Source of the DNA: JASLMY01 sp965226475
Lineage (GTDB): Bacteria; Pseudomonadota; Alphaproteobacteria; GCA-2731375
NCBI GenBank assembly: GCA_965226475.1
Contig: CBDDDJ010000005.1
Span: 2,604,001 to 2,668,000, forward strand
Length of the DNA stretch: 64,000 nucleotides
Reading direction: 5' to 3'
Shown: piece by piece, positions 1-9,546 of the stretch
Position numbering within the stretch: position 1 is the first letter of the stretch
Layout of the letters: the number at the start of each line of letters is the position of its first letter
Position numbers and translations under genes: made by a program
The notes under the pieces: generated by a model
Seen by the model: the letters and a program-made list of their open reading frames with translations, nothing else
Told to the model about the DNA's origin: nothing
Databases searched by the model: none

Positions 1-12
1 GATTGCCGGCTG

Positions 13-1323
13 ATGGACGTCGTCAGCCTCACGGCCTTGTTTTTCGCCGCCATGTTCGCCTGTCTGGCGATCGGCGTGCCAATCGCCATCGCGCTGGGCG
101 GTCTCAGCGCCATTCTGGTCCTGATCTTCTGGGGCCCGAACGCGCTCTCGATGCTGGTCTTGAAGGCCTACGGCAATACCTCGAGTTTCGAGTTTCTAGC
201 GATTCCTCTGTTTGTCTATATGGCGAATATGCTCGAGCGGTCGGGCATCGCCGAGGATCTTTATGAAACCATGCACCGCTTCGTCGGGGGCCGTCGCGGC
301 GGGCTCGCCGCCGGCACGGTTGTCATCTGCACGATCTTCGCGGCGATGGCCGGGATCAGCGGTGCGGCGACCGTGTCCATGGGGATCCTCGCTCTGCCGG
401 CCATGCTGTCGCGCGGTTATTCGAAGCAGCTCGCGCTCGGCAGCGTCGCCGCCGGCGGATCGCTCGGCATCCTGATCCCGCCGAGCGTCACCATGATCAT
501 CTACGGCCTGATCGCCCAGACATCGGTCGGCAAGTTGTACGCCGGTGGCGTGCTGCCCGGACTTCTGCTCTCGCTGTTGTTCATCGCCTACATACTGCTG
601 CGCGCGCATCTGCAACCGGAACTCGCCCCCGCCCTGCCGGTATCAGAACGTTTCACCTGGCGTCAGAAGCTGGTCTCGCTCAGCGGCCTGATCTTCCCGG
701 TTCTGCTTGTCGTCAGCGTGCTCGGCGCCATTCTTTCGGGCTTCACCAGCGTCTCCGAGGCGGCCGCCGTCGGCGCCTTCGGCAGCATCATCGCGGCCCT
801 GTTCAAGCGCGGCTTCAACTGGCGGATATTCCGCGAGGCGGCCGAGACGACACTGCTGGTCTCCTGCCTGATATTCTGGATCATCATCGGCGCCAGCGCG
901 TTCTCCACCCTTTACACCGCGATGGGCGCATCCAGTCTGATCAAGGAAGCGGTGATCGGGTTCGAGGTCAATCGCTACGTTATCCTGGTCACCATGATGG
1001 GCGTCCTGATCCTGCTCGGCATGGTGCTCGACACCGTCGGCATCATGATGATCACCGTGCCGGTTTTCGTGCCGATCATCGTGAGTTTGGGCTTCGATCC
1101 GGTCTGGTTCGGGGTCCTGTTCATCATCAATATGGAGATCGGCTTTCTGACGCCGCCGTTCGGCTACAACCTGTTCTATCTGCGCGGCGTGGCGCCGAAG
1201 GATGTAACGATGCTCGATATCTATCGCTCGATCGTGCCGTTTGTCTTTCTCATGCTACTGGGTCTCGGTCTCTGCATAGCGTTTCCGAAGATCATTCTGC
1301 TGCTGCCGGAGTTGTTGTTTTAA
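13..1323 (+). CDS. dctM: TRAP transporter large permease (DctM family)
   Basis: Inner-membrane subunit that moves organic acids or similar solutes using the sodium/proton gradient, together with a small permease and a periplasmic binding protein. The 436-residue product is almost continuously hydrophobic, with the usual dozen or so membrane segments and family motifs such as GGSLGILIPPSVTMIIYG and the C-terminal EIGFLTPPFGYNLFYL. Its ATG overlaps a TGA at 11-13 (TGATG), most likely the end of a small-permease (dctQ) gene lying outside the window. The hyuA/hyuB genes follow 78 bp downstream on the same strand, so the imported substrate is probably an amide or cyclic imide handled by those enzymes (inference). 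Length is normal and the gene looks intact. Confidence 0.93.
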   Translation: MDVVSLTALFFAAMFACLAIGVPIAIALGGLSAILVLIFWGPNALSMLVLKAYGNTSSFEFLAIPLFVYMANMLERSGIAEDLYETMHRFVGGRRGGLAAGTVVICTIFAAMAGISGAATVSMGILALPAMLSRGYSKQLALGSVAAGGSLGILIPPSVTMIIYGLIAQTSVGKLYAGGVLPGLLLSLLFIAYILLRAHLQPELAPALPVSERFTWRQKLVSLSGLIFPVLLVVSVLGAILSGFTSVSEAAAVGAFGSIIAALFKRGFNWRIFREAAETTLLVSCLIFWIIIGASAFSTLYTAMGASSLIKEAVIGFEVNRYVILVTMMGVLILLGMVLDTVGIMMITVPVFVPIIVSLGFDPVWFGVLFIINMEIGFLTPPFGYNLFYLRGVAPKDVTMLDIYRSIVPFVFLMLLGLGLCIAFPKIILLLPELLF

Positions 1324-1401
1324 TGTCTCCTGGCGGAAACGATAAAAACTTGGGACTGTGACAGTACGTGATCCCTGCGAATTGAAGGAGAGACTAGACG
1401 A

Positions 1402-3444
1402 ATGAGCCAATGGCAGGCTGGAATCGACGTTGGCGGTACCAACACCGATTTGCTACTCGTCGAGCCGGAAACCGGCGAGACCCGAGTGGTGAAAGTATCC
1501 TCGACGCCGGAGGACCAATCCAAGGGCGTGATCAATGGGCTGCGGGAAGCCAAGGTGCCGCTGGACCGGCTGACGGCGATCATCCACGGCACCACGATTG
1601 CGACCAACGCCGTGCTGGAACGCAAGGGCGCACAATGTGGTTTGATTACCACACGCGGCTTCCGCGACGTTCTTGAACTGGGCCGGCGCACGCGACCGCG
1701 AAACTATGGGATGATCGGCAGTTTCGAGCCGCTGATCGACCGATCGTTCCGGCTCGAGGTCGACGAGCGCATGGATGCCCGCGGCCGGGTCCTTATGCCA
1801 TTGGACGAGGACCAGGTCCGGGAAGCGTTGCAAAAACTGCTGGCCCTCGGGGCTGAGGCGATCGTCCTTCAGTTTCTGCACAGCTATGTCAATCCCGCGC
1901 ACGAGCAGCGCGCCGCCGAGATCGCTCGCGAATTCTGGCCGAACGACTACGTCACCGTCAGCAGCGAGATCCTGCGTGAAGTGCGCGAGTTCGAACGCTG
2001 CAGCACCGCGGCGATCAACGCGTTCGTTCAGCCCGTGCTGGCGCGGTACCTTGGACGCTTATCGGACGAGCTTGCGTCCGCCGGTTTCCCGAATCGGCTA
2101 CTCGTGATGCAGGGTAACGGGGGGATCATGGCCGCCGACCTCGCCGTGCGCCAGCCGGTCCAGACCGTGATGTCCGGCCCGGCCGCCGGCGCGATCGCCG
2201 CGGCCCAAATCGGCCACCAGTCCGGTTTTCCAAACCTGATTGCCTGCGACATGGGCGGCACCAGCTTCGACGTCAGCCTGATCCGCGACGGCATCCCAGT
2301 GGTGTCGGCGGAAAAGGACCTCGCCTATGGCGTGCCGGTTCGGGTGCCCATGGTCGACATCCACAGCATCGGCGCCGGCGGCGGTTCGATCGCGCGGGTC
2401 GACGGCGGCGGCATCCTGCGGGTCGGGCCAGAAAGTGCCGGCGCGAACCCGGGACCCGTCTGCTACGGCCGGGGCGGCCGCCGGCCGACGGTGACCGACG
2501 CCAACGTCATCCTTGGTCGCGTAGACCCGACGGGATTTTCCGGCATTGAAAGCAGCGCCGCGGCCGAAGCGGTGGAAACCGCATTGGCCGCTGAGGTCGG
2601 GCGGCCGCTCGGCCTCGACAGCATTGAGGCGGCATCGGCGATCTTGGCGGTGGCCGGGAACCAGCTCGCTTCGGCGATCCGCCTGGTGTCTGTCGAAAAG
2701 GGCAACGATCCGCGGGACTTCGCGCTGTTTCCCTTCGGCGGTGCTGGCGCCCTGCACGCCGTCGCGCTGGCACGGGAACTCGGCGTGCCGAAGGTGCTGG
2801 TGCCGCGGTTCCCCGGCATCACTTCGGCGCTCGGCTGCGTGCTCGCCGACCTGCGGCACGATTTCTCCCATACCATCTGGCGGCCGCTGGCGGAGGTCGA
2901 CCCTTCCGACGCCGAGGCGGTGCTAAACGAACAGGAAACCAGGGGCCGCGAGATGATCGCCAAAGAGGGCGTGCCGATCGCCGATATCGCGGTGATCTTC
3001 GAAGCCGATCTGCTGTACCGGGGCCAGTCCCACGTGTTCCGCATCCCGGTTTCAAACCCGGGCTTTACCCACGACAGGGTCGTCAAAAATCTCCGTGAGC
3101 GCTATCTCGCCCGCTTTGAGATTGAGCTGCACGAGATGACCCCGGTTCTGGCAAGCCTGCGCACCACCGTGATCGGCCGCCGCAAGCCGATCAACCTCGA
3201 GCTGTTCGGCGCGACCACAAAGGCGGGGCGGGAACCGGACCCGATCGCCAAGCGGGCGGTGTATTTCGAGAGCGGCTTTGTAGAAACCGCGATCTACGAC
3301 CGGGAGACGATCGGCGCCGGCGCGACGATCGAGGGGCCAGCAATCATCCAGCAGGCGGATTCGACGACCGTACTGGATCCGGGCGCGGTCGCGACGTCGG
3401 ATCGCCTGGGCAACCTGGTGATCGAGGTCGGAACCGCAGCCTGA
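1402..3444 (+). CDS. hyuA: Hydantoinase/oxoprolinase subunit A (HyuA family)
   Basis: ATP-dependent hydrolase subunit of the N-methylhydantoinase / 5-oxoprolinase / acetone carboxylase-like family; the exact substrate cannot be told from sequence. The 680-residue protein has the actin-like ATPase signatures: GIDVGGTNTD near residue 8, HGTTIATNAVLERKG near 55-70 and ACDMGGTSFDVSLIRDG near 280, and a normal subunit length. The start is supported by AAGGAGAG about 12 bp upstream. It lies between a TRAP permease gene and hyuB (20-bp gap to hyuB), the usual gene order for an import-and-hydrolyse operon. Nothing appears broken. Confidence 0.93.
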   Translation: MSQWQAGIDVGGTNTDLLLVEPETGETRVVKVSSTPEDQSKGVINGLREAKVPLDRLTAIIHGTTIATNAVLERKGAQCGLITTRGFRDVLELGRRTRPRNYGMIGSFEPLIDRSFRLEVDERMDARGRVLMPLDEDQVREALQKLLALGAEAIVLQFLHSYVNPAHEQRAAEIAREFWPNDYVTVSSEILREVREFERCSTAAINAFVQPVLARYLGRLSDELASAGFPNRLLVMQGNGGIMAADLAVRQPVQTVMSGPAAGAIAAAQIGHQSGFPNLIACDMGGTSFDVSLIRDGIPVVSAEKDLAYGVPVRVPMVDIHSIGAGGGSIARVDGGGILRVGPESAGANPGPVCYGRGGRRPTVTDANVILGRVDPTGFSGIESSAAAEAVETALAAEVGRPLGLDSIEAASAILAVAGNQLASAIRLVSVEKGNDPRDFALFPFGGAGALHAVALARELGVPKVLVPRFPGITSALGCVLADLRHDFSHTIWRPLAEVDPSDAEAVLNEQETRGREMIAKEGVPIADIAVIFEADLLYRGQSHVFRIPVSNPGFTHDRVVKNLRERYLARFEIELHEMTPVLASLRTTVIGRRKPINLELFGATTKAGREPDPIAKRAVYFESGFVETAIYDRETIGAGATIEGPAIIQQADSTTVLDPGAVATSDRLGNLVIEVGTAA

Positions 3445-3464
3445 GCAAATAGAGAGTACTAGCT

Positions 3465-5141
3465 ATGAGCCTTGATCCAGTCACGTTGGCCGTCATCGAG
3501 AACGGCCTGAATCAGATCTGCAGCGAGATGGATCTGGTGCACGAAAAGACTTCCTTCTCACCGGTGATTTCCGAGGCATTCGACCGATCGAACGGCATCT
3601 ATGCCTTGGAAAACGGTCGAATGATTGCGCAAGGCGCAATGGGCCTGCCGATCTTCCTCGGCGTAATGCAGTTCGCGACCGAGGCGGTCATTGAGCTGCG
3701 AAAGGATCTCGAACCCGGCGACATCATCATCCAGAACGACCCCTATCTCGGCGGTACCCATCTGATGGATGTGAAGATGGTGATGCCGTTCTATTATCGC
3801 GGTCAGCCTTGGTGCTACCTCTCCAATACCGGTCACTGGCCGGATACCGGCGGCATGGTGCCGGGCGGCTTCAACTCGACGGCGACGGAGATCCAGCAGG
3901 AGGGCTTGCGTCTGCCCCCGGTCAAGCTGATGAAGGCTGGCGAAATCTGCCAGGATGTCGTCGACATCATCCTCACCAATATTCGCGTGCCCGAGGAGCG
4001 GATCGGCGACATCCGGGCACAAATCGGTGCGCTCAGGACCGGCGAGAAACGACTAACCGCCCTGCTTGATCGTTACGGTGCGACGACCGTCGAGGCGGCG
4101 ATCGCGGAGCTTAGGGTGCGCTCCGAGAGGCAGATGCGCGCCTGCATCGAGGCGCTCGCGGACGGCACTTACAGCTTCACCAGCTATATCGACAGCGACG
4201 GCGTGGTCAACGAGCCGCTGGCGGTTGCCCTCGACATGACCGTGCAGGGCAGCGACATCACCTTCGACTTTTCCCGGGCGAGCCCGCCTTGCCGGGGGCC
4301 GATGAACTGCGTCTGGGCGACCACGCAGTCCGCAGTCTACGTCGCCATGAAGCACATCTTTCCAGACGTGCCGATCAATGCCGGCTGCTTCGAGCCGCTT
4401 CATATTCCCAAGCCCGAGGGAACCTTTCTATATGCCGAATACCCGCGGCCGGTCGCCGGCTGCGCGGCGGAGGTCGCGCAACGGATCATGGAGGCGGTAT
4501 TCGGTGCCATGGGGCAGGTTATCCCGGACCGCATGTTCGCGGCGCCGGCGGGAACCAGCGGCAACTTCGCGCTCGGCGGATACGATCCAGAGGAAGACCA
4601 AAACTATATCATGTATTTCTTCTCGGGCGGCGGCTACGGCGGCTGGTGGGAGACTGACGGCCTGACCAACGGCTGCTCGACCGTCGGCATCTCCAAGACC
4701 CAGCCGGTCGAAATTCTGGAACAGCACTATCCGCTGGTGTTCGAGGAATACGCACTGCGCGAGGGCTCGGGCGGCGCCGGCCGCCATCGCGGCGGTTTCG
4801 GCGTGAACTATCGGATCAGGCTGCTCCGCGGCGAGGGCAAGGCCTCATTCCTAATGGACCATGGCCTCTTCGGCCCACCCGGCCTGATGGGGGGCCAACC
4901 GGGCGCCACCAACCAGATCGAGGTCTCGCAAGGCGGCCGGGTTGAGTTGCCCGAGCACATATCGAAAGGCGAAGGCTACATCTTGGCGCCGGGCGACTGG
5001 GTACAGGTGCGCACCCCCGGCGGTGGCGGCTACGGCTCGCCGACCGAGCGGCTGTCCGAGGCGATCGAATCCGACCTCAGCCGCGGCTACTACCCCGACG
5101 AGACCACCGCCCGCCACGACATGGCGGAAACCGACGACTAA
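3465..5141 (+). CDS. hyuB: Hydantoinase/oxoprolinase subunit B (HyuB family)
   Basis: Partner of the HyuA-type subunit just upstream; together they are expected to form a heteromeric ATP-dependent amidohydrolase. The 558-residue product begins MSLDPVTLAVIENGL and carries family features QNDPYLGGTHLMD (about residue 87), NTGHWPDTGG and the glycine-rich C-terminal VRTPGGGGYGSP typical of HyuB. It ends the first operon; no clear T-rich terminator was seen in the 110 bp after it. Substrate specificity (hydantoin, 5-oxoproline, other cyclic amide) remains open. Confidence 0.93.
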   Translation: MSLDPVTLAVIENGLNQICSEMDLVHEKTSFSPVISEAFDRSNGIYALENGRMIAQGAMGLPIFLGVMQFATEAVIELRKDLEPGDIIIQNDPYLGGTHLMDVKMVMPFYYRGQPWCYLSNTGHWPDTGGMVPGGFNSTATEIQQEGLRLPPVKLMKAGEICQDVVDIILTNIRVPEERIGDIRAQIGALRTGEKRLTALLDRYGATTVEAAIAELRVRSERQMRACIEALADGTYSFTSYIDSDGVVNEPLAVALDMTVQGSDITFDFSRASPPCRGPMNCVWATTQSAVYVAMKHIFPDVPINAGCFEPLHIPKPEGTFLYAEYPRPVAGCAAEVAQRIMEAVFGAMGQVIPDRMFAAPAGTSGNFALGGYDPEEDQNYIMYFFSGGGYGGWWETDGLTNGCSTVGISKTQPVEILEQHYPLVFEEYALREGSGGAGRHRGGFGVNYRIRLLRGEGKASFLMDHGLFGPPGLMGGQPGATNQIEVSQGGRVELPEHISKGEGYILAPGDWVQVRTPGGGGYGSPTERLSEAIESDLSRGYYPDETTARHDMAETDD

Positions 5142-5253
5142 TGCCTTGCCGGGTCGGCCGCGATTAGGAACGGCCATATTTTGCAATTTTCATTGCAATC
5201 AATTTGGTTACGGTGACAGTGCATACTATTTGAGCGTAACCTACAGCAGCCGT

Positions 5254-5304
5254 TGGTGCGCCCGGGAAGACTCGAACCTGCGACCCCTTGATTAGGACTC
5301 AAGC
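5254..5304 (-). pseudogene. tRNA-Arg(CCU)-like 3' fragment
   Basis: On the minus strand the sequence reads anticodon stem CTTGA, loop GTCCTAA, stem TCAAG, then variable and T-arm (GGTTCGAGTC) and an acceptor 3' strand ending GGGCGCACCA. The anticodon would be CCU (Arg). No D-arm or 5' acceptor strand follows at 5305 onward, and the T-stem has a mismatch, so this is a fragment, not a working tRNA. A 3' tRNA piece of about 50 nt is what a tyrosine-recombinase att site leaves at an island boundary; that origin is inference. Confidence 0.62.
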
Positions 5305-5319
5305 AGAAGAAAGCCGGGA

Positions 5320-5721
5320 TCACTGCCCGACGGCGTCTGCCAGCCGGTGCATGGCGTCTGCCAGAATGGCGCGGGGGCAGGCGACATTGATCCTCTCAAA
5401 GCCCGCGCCCTCTTCGCCAAAGATGTAACCTTCATCCAGGTAGAGCCCTGCCTTGTTCAACATCAGGTCTTCCAATTGCGCCTTGTCCAGGCCCCTCTCG
5501 CGGCAGACGGCACGGCAATCCAGCCAGGCCAGATAGGTGGCTTCCGGTTTGATCATGCGAATTTGCGGCAGCTTTTCGGCTAAAAACGCGGCCATGAAAT
5601 CCATATTATCCTGGATATAGGCAAGTACTTGATCAAGCCAGTCTTCCCCCTCGTTGTAGGCCGCCTGCACGGCAGTTGCGCCAAAGGGGTTCATGCCGAA
5701 CATGGCCGCCTTTTGCAGTCG
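5320..5721 (-). pseudogene. MalY/PatB-type aminotransferase, C-terminal fragment
   Basis: Only about the last 130 residues of a fold-type I PLP enzyme of the MalY/PatB (cystathionine beta-lyase-like) family remain: the frame carries NEGEDWLDQVLAYIQDN, EATYLAWLDCRA and GAGFERINVACPRAILADAM, which match the C-terminal domain of that family (normally about 390 residues). The PLP-lysine region is missing. The reading frame runs straight into the left end of an IS256 element at about 5722, and no 5' part was found on the other side of that IS, so the gene was cut and its remainder lost or moved. Confidence 0.8.
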
Positions 5722-7180
5722 GGGATGTCCCGAGTCATGTTGAAAAGTTGAGGTAGGCGTCGTTCGCCTGGAGCCGTTAGGCTCTGGGTGCTTAATCCGA
5801 TTAGGAGAACGACGCCATGAGCAAGACTACACGGAACGCGCCTTCCTCCAAAGCCCTGGAACATCCATTGCCGATGCCGGTGCCGCCGCTATCGGATGCC
5901 TACAAGGATCTTCGCGTGTGCGTCGATCGCTTCTGCCTTCTGGCCGGCATCGAGGCGCTGGCCGAGATGCTGGCGGCGGACGCGGAGGCCGTGTGCGGCC
6001 CGCGTCATGCCCGCACGGCCGAGCGCCGGGGCCATCGCTGGGGCACGACCACGAGCGAGCTGGCCTTCCAGGGGGCGAGGGTGAAGCTCGAGCGCCCCCG
6101 GGTGCGCGAGCCGGGCGGCGGGGAGCTGAGTTTGCCGAGCTTCGAGCTGATGTCGGATCCCGAGCTGCTGCACGCCTGGGCGATGAACCTGATGGTGATG
6201 AACGTCTCGACCCGCAAGTATGGCCGCGCGGTGCGTCTGCCGGCGGACGCGGGCGGCGATCTGCCGTCGGCGGCGGGGGACGGGAGTTCGAAGTCGGCGG
6301 TCTCGCGCCGCTTCGTGGCCCTGACGCGCTCGAAGCTGAAGGCTTGGCTGGCGAGCCGGCTGGAGGAACTGGATCTTCTGGTCGTCCAGATCGACGGGCT
6401 TCATGTCGGCGATCACGTGATGGTGGCGGCGATCGGTATCGACGCGGGCGGCGAGAAGCACGTGCTGGGCCTGGCCGAGGGCGCGACGGAGAACACGGCC
6501 ACGGTGCAAGCCCTGCTCGACAACCTGATCGATCGCGGCCTCGATCCCGAGCGCCCCCGGCTCTACATCGTCGACGGCGCCAAGGCGCTCTCCAAGGCGA
6601 TCCGGCGGAGCTTCGGGCATGCGGCGCTGATCCAGCGTTGCCAGGTGCACAAGGGGCGCAACATCACAGACCGGCTGGACGAGAGCCTGCACGCGGGCGT
6701 CCGCAAGGCCTTGCGCCAGGCCTGGGACCAGGGCGACGCGGACAAGGCCGAGCGGCTCTTGCGCAATCTCGCCCGCCGCCTGGAACACGATGCGCCCGGC
6801 GTCTCCGCCACCATCCTGGAGGGCCTCGACGAGATCCTCACCGTCATCCGCCTCGGCCTGCCCCCGGAACTCCGCCGCGCGCTGGCCTGCACCAACGCGA
6901 TCGAGAACGCGCTGGGCACGGTCAGGACCGTGCAACGCAACGTCAAGCGCTGGCGCAACGCCGAGATGGCGCTGCGCTGGACCGCCGCCGGCCTTCTGGA
7001 GGCCAAGAAAACCTTCCGCCGCCTCAAGGCCTACAGGCAACTCCCCGTCCTCGACGCCGCCTTGCGTGACGCCGTCGAGAAGGCAAAACGAAAGGCCGCC
7101 ATTGAAGACATCGACGAGGCCGCGTAGCCTCGAAATCACACGATGCCTACCTCGCCCTTTTCAACATCGGGCGGGACATC
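5722..7180 (+). mobile_element. IS256-family insertion sequence (first type)
   Basis: Complete-looking element with imperfect terminal inverted repeats: left GGGATGTCCCG..ATGTTGAAAAG..GAGGTAGGC and the mirrored form on the right (GCCTACCTC..CTTTTCAACAT..CGGGACATC). It encodes one full transposase. The flanks (aminotransferase remnant left, IS3 transposase remnant right) do not share an 8-9 bp duplication, so one end was probably remodelled by recombination or deletion after insertion. Related to but clearly diverged from the two IS256 copies at 33.3 and 36.1 kb. Confidence 0.85.
5817..7127 (+). CDS. IS256-family transposase
   Basis: Mutator-type DDE transposase of 436 residues, full length. 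Catalytic segments visible are VVQIDGLHVGDH (first Asp), LYIVDGAKAL (second Asp) and CTNAIENALGTVRT (Glu), with the typical CQVHKGRNI stretch between them. Several long open frames on the other strand over this gene are shadows. Start ATG follows AGGAGAACGACGCC. Probably active, as no frameshift is seen. Confidence 0.95.
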   Translation: MSKTTRNAPSSKALEHPLPMPVPPLSDAYKDLRVCVDRFCLLAGIEALAEMLAADAEAVCGPRHARTAERRGHRWGTTTSELAFQGARVKLERPRVREPGGGELSLPSFELMSDPELLHAWAMNLMVMNVSTRKYGRAVRLPADAGGDLPSAAGDGSSKSAVSRRFVALTRSKLKAWLASRLEELDLLVVQIDGLHVGDHVMVAAIGIDAGGEKHVLGLAEGATENTATVQALLDNLIDRGLDPERPRLYIVDGAKALSKAIRRSFGHAALIQRCQVHKGRNITDRLDESLHAGVRKALRQAWDQGDADKAERLLRNLARRLEHDAPGVSATILEGLDEILTVIRLGLPPELRRALACTNAIENALGTVRTVQRNVKRWRNAEMALRWTAAGLLEAKKTFRRLKAYRQLPVLDAALRDAVEKAKRKAAIEDIDEAA

Positions 7181-7456
7181 GCCGAGAGGGGATCCGAGCC
7201 AACAAGATCTCTTTCTTTCAACGACATAGCGAGATGTGTGTTGTGATGTGTGATTGTAGAAGATCTCGATGTACTCGAATAGCGCAGCCTTGGCATCGCG
7301 CCGGGTAGAAAACCGGGTACGGTGCACGAGTTCGGTCTTGAGAGACCCAAAGAAGCTCTCCATAGGGGCGTTGTCGAGGCAATTCCCCTTGCGGCTCATG
7401 GAGGCCTTGATGCCATGGAGGCGGAGCAGCTTGCGGTAGTCACCGCAGGCATATTG
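7181..7456 (-). pseudogene. IS3-family transposase OrfB, C-terminal fragment
   Basis: Minus-strand frame with YACGDYRKLLRLHGI, GNCLDNAPMESFFGSLKTEL and FEYIEIFYNH, the last part of the rve/DDE domain (catalytic Glu in the ESFFGSLK segment) of an IS3-family OrfB. It is separated from its N-terminal part (8932-9546) by an IS30 insertion at 7457-8928, and its last residues are replaced where it abuts the IS256 end at 7180. Confidence 0.85.
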
Positions 7457-8928
7457 GGCGGGTTCAACCGGTCGTCGCAACACGTTCAGTTTGACTGGCC
7501 TGCAAGCACTGGTCCAGAGCTTCGGCGGGAGTTCTCCATCCGAGGGTCTTGCGGGGCCGTGTATTGAGCGCGTCAGCAACAACTGCGAGTACGTCCGGAC
7601 TGTGTGCGCTCAGATCGGTTCCTTTCGGGAAGTACTGTCGAAGCAGTCCATTGGTTTTCTCGTTCGTTCCGCGTTGCCAAGGGCTGTGCGGTTCGCAGAA
7701 GTAGACGGGAAGGCCGGTTGCGATCCGCAGATCCGCATGCCTGGCCATCTCTGCTCCCTGGTCCCAGGTCAGCGAGCGGCGAAGCTGCGCTGGCAATGTC
7801 GTGATCGTCCGGGCGATGGCATCGCGAACCGCTTCAGCCCCATGACCGGCAAGCGCAGGCCCGTTCTTCACGCGCGGGACGGTGCCGTGGCCTTCCATTC
7901 GGGGAAGATGCAGCAGCATTGTGAACCGCGTGGTGCGTTCCACCAGAGTGCCGATCGCCGATCTGCCCAAGCCGATGATCAGGTCACCTTCCCAGTGTCC
8001 GGGTACGGCCCGATCAGCTGCTTCCGCCGATCGTTCACTGATCATGATCTCAGGCGTGACGAAGGATTTGCCCCGCCGGCGGCTACGTGCCCGAGGCACG
8101 CGCAGTGCCCTTCCCGTGCGAAGGCAGGCGGTCAGCTCACGACGGAGTGCGCCGCGGCCCTGTACGTAGAGCGCCTGATAGATCGCCTCATGACTGATCC
8201 GCATGGCTTGATCCTCGGGCCCGTCCCCAGGATAGTCGATCCGAAGACGGTGCGCGATCTGCTCAGGACTCCAGGCCCTGGCCCATCGCCTGTGCTGCCG
8301 CGGCCCATGCCGACGACCGTTCCAGACGACGCGTGGCCCCTCGATCACCGTTCCATCCGGTGCCGAGATCCGACCCGCAAGCCGATCCTGCACATAGCGC
8401 CGCAGCGCCTCATTCGTTGCCAGCTTGGCTGGCTTCGGCCTTTTGGCGGATCGATCAGCATGCCACTGCGCCGTCGTTGCTCGGTAGTCCAGGCCACCGC
8501 TTCGGGTCGCCGCGTTGCGCCGCACCTCGCGGGAGATCGTCGACGGTGCTCGCTCCAGCCGGCAAGCAATATGACGTATGCCTCTTCCCTGGGCGCGCAG
8601 AAGAGCAATCTCCTCACGTTCCTCGAAAGACAGGTAACGTCCTGACAGCGGCTTGGCCGATTGCGATAAATGTGATGGTGGCATGCCGCCCGACCTCCGG
8701 AACCACCTCGAGCCTACCGGAGGGGATACACCGGCATCTCGGGCCGCGTCCTCGCTCGAACGCCCCGTCGCAATCGCTGCCCAGAACCGAACAAGCTCCT
8801 CACGCCGTGCCGAGTCCGGTCGACCTGGCGAATGCAACTTGCTCCGTCCAGACCAATCCGACCGCCGTCTGCGTACCGTCATAGCAACCTCCTATGCCAG
8901 AGTGTTGCGACGACCGATTGAACTCGCC
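7457..8928 (-). mobile_element. IS30-family insertion sequence with CAA/TTG duplication
   Basis: 1,472-bp element. Both ends, read inward, begin GGCG[A/G]GTTCAA[T/C]CGGTCGTCG and continue CAACAC. It splits an IS3 orfB between the codons for VQ and YACGDY; plus-strand TTG occurs on both sides (7454-7456 and 8929-8931), the 3-bp duplication expected of IS30. Removing the element and one TTG restores the IS3 frame, which fixes the boundaries to the base. Confidence 0.93.
7464..8882 (-). CDS. IS30-family transposase
   Basis: 472-residue transposase. The N-terminal half holds helix-turn-helix domains (LSFEEREEIALLRAQGRGIRHIA with SRAPSTISREVRRN-like segment), the C-terminal half an rve DDE core: HWEGDLIIG (Asp), LTWDQGAEMARH (Asp) and SPWQRGTNEKTNGLLRQYFPKGT (Glu), all diagnostic for IS30. 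The stop lies inside the terminal inverted repeat. Looks intact. Confidence 0.93.
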   Translation of the reverse strand: MTVRRRRSDWSGRSKLHSPGRPDSARREELVRFWAAIATGRSSEDAARDAGVSPPVGSRWFRRSGGMPPSHLSQSAKPLSGRYLSFEEREEIALLRAQGRGIRHIACRLERAPSTISREVRRNAATRSGGLDYRATTAQWHADRSAKRPKPAKLATNEALRRYVQDRLAGRISAPDGTVIEGPRVVWNGRRHGPRQHRRWARAWSPEQIAHRLRIDYPGDGPEDQAMRISHEAIYQALYVQGRGALRRELTACLRTGRALRVPRARSRRRGKSFVTPEIMISERSAEAADRAVPGHWEGDLIIGLGRSAIGTLVERTTRFTMLLHLPRMEGHGTVPRVKNGPALAGHGAEAVRDAIARTITTLPAQLRRSLTWDQGAEMARHADLRIATGLPVYFCEPHSPWQRGTNEKTNGLLRQYFPKGTDLSAHSPDVLAVVADALNTRPRKTLGWRTPAEALDQCLQASQTERVATTG

Positions 8929-8931
8929 TTG

Positions 8932-9546
8932 TACACCGCGGTCGGAATGGTGGATCAGCCCCATGGGCAACCGGCGGCTGCGGATCGCCATCTTCAGCGC
9001 CTCCTCGCACAGGACGCTCTTCAGCCGCTCGGCCATCGACCAGCCGACGATCTCCATCGTGGCCAGATCCTTGACGGCGGCGAGGTAGAGCCAGCCTTCG
9101 TCAGTTGTGATGTAGGAGATGTCAGCGAGCCAGACCGCATCGGGCGCGGCGGCTTCGAAGTTGCGGTCGAGCAGATTGGGCGCGATCGCATGGGAGTGGC
9201 GGCTGTCGGTGGTGATCGGCGCCCGCCGCCTGCCTCGCGGTGGACGAATGCCGTTCTCTCGCATGAGCTTGGCGACCGTGCGCTTCGAGATGCGTAAGCC
9301 GCGGGCCTTCAACTCGGCATGGATCCGAGGCGCCGTAGCACCTCTTGCTCTGCTCGAAGATCTCCCGGATCTCTGACCCGAGCCTGCCACGCCGGGCCGC
9401 GCGCTCAGCTCTCTTTGGGGCGCCCGCCGCCGGGCGTGGAACCAGCTGTGAGCAACCCCCAGGACCCGGCACATAAACCGGATGGCGTGCTCTGAAGCAT
9501 GGGCGGCGATGAAAGCGTGCTTCGTCTTCATGTCTTCGCCGCCCAT
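8932..9546 (-). pseudogene. IS3-family transposase OrfB, N-terminal part
   Basis: Begins MKTKHAFIAAHASEHAIRFMCRVLGVAHSWF (an HTH_21-type start) and continues to DAVWLADISYITT and MGLIHHSDRGVQ, where IS30 interrupts it. Between about 9330 and 9420 the homologous residues (EIREIFEQSKRCYGA) lie in another frame, and the original frame resumes at PRIHAELKARG, so two compensating indels exist. It overlaps the end of orfA, the normal IS3 frameshift arrangement. The reassembled gene is disabled by the IS30. Confidence 0.85.

Noticed and set aside
5889..7139. Long minus-strand open frame over the IS256 transposase (also at 33308-34738 and 36101-37726 over the other copies)
   Set aside because: Shadow of a GC-rich gene; the composition is Arg/Gly/His-rich without family motifs, while the opposite strand encodes a clear transposase.
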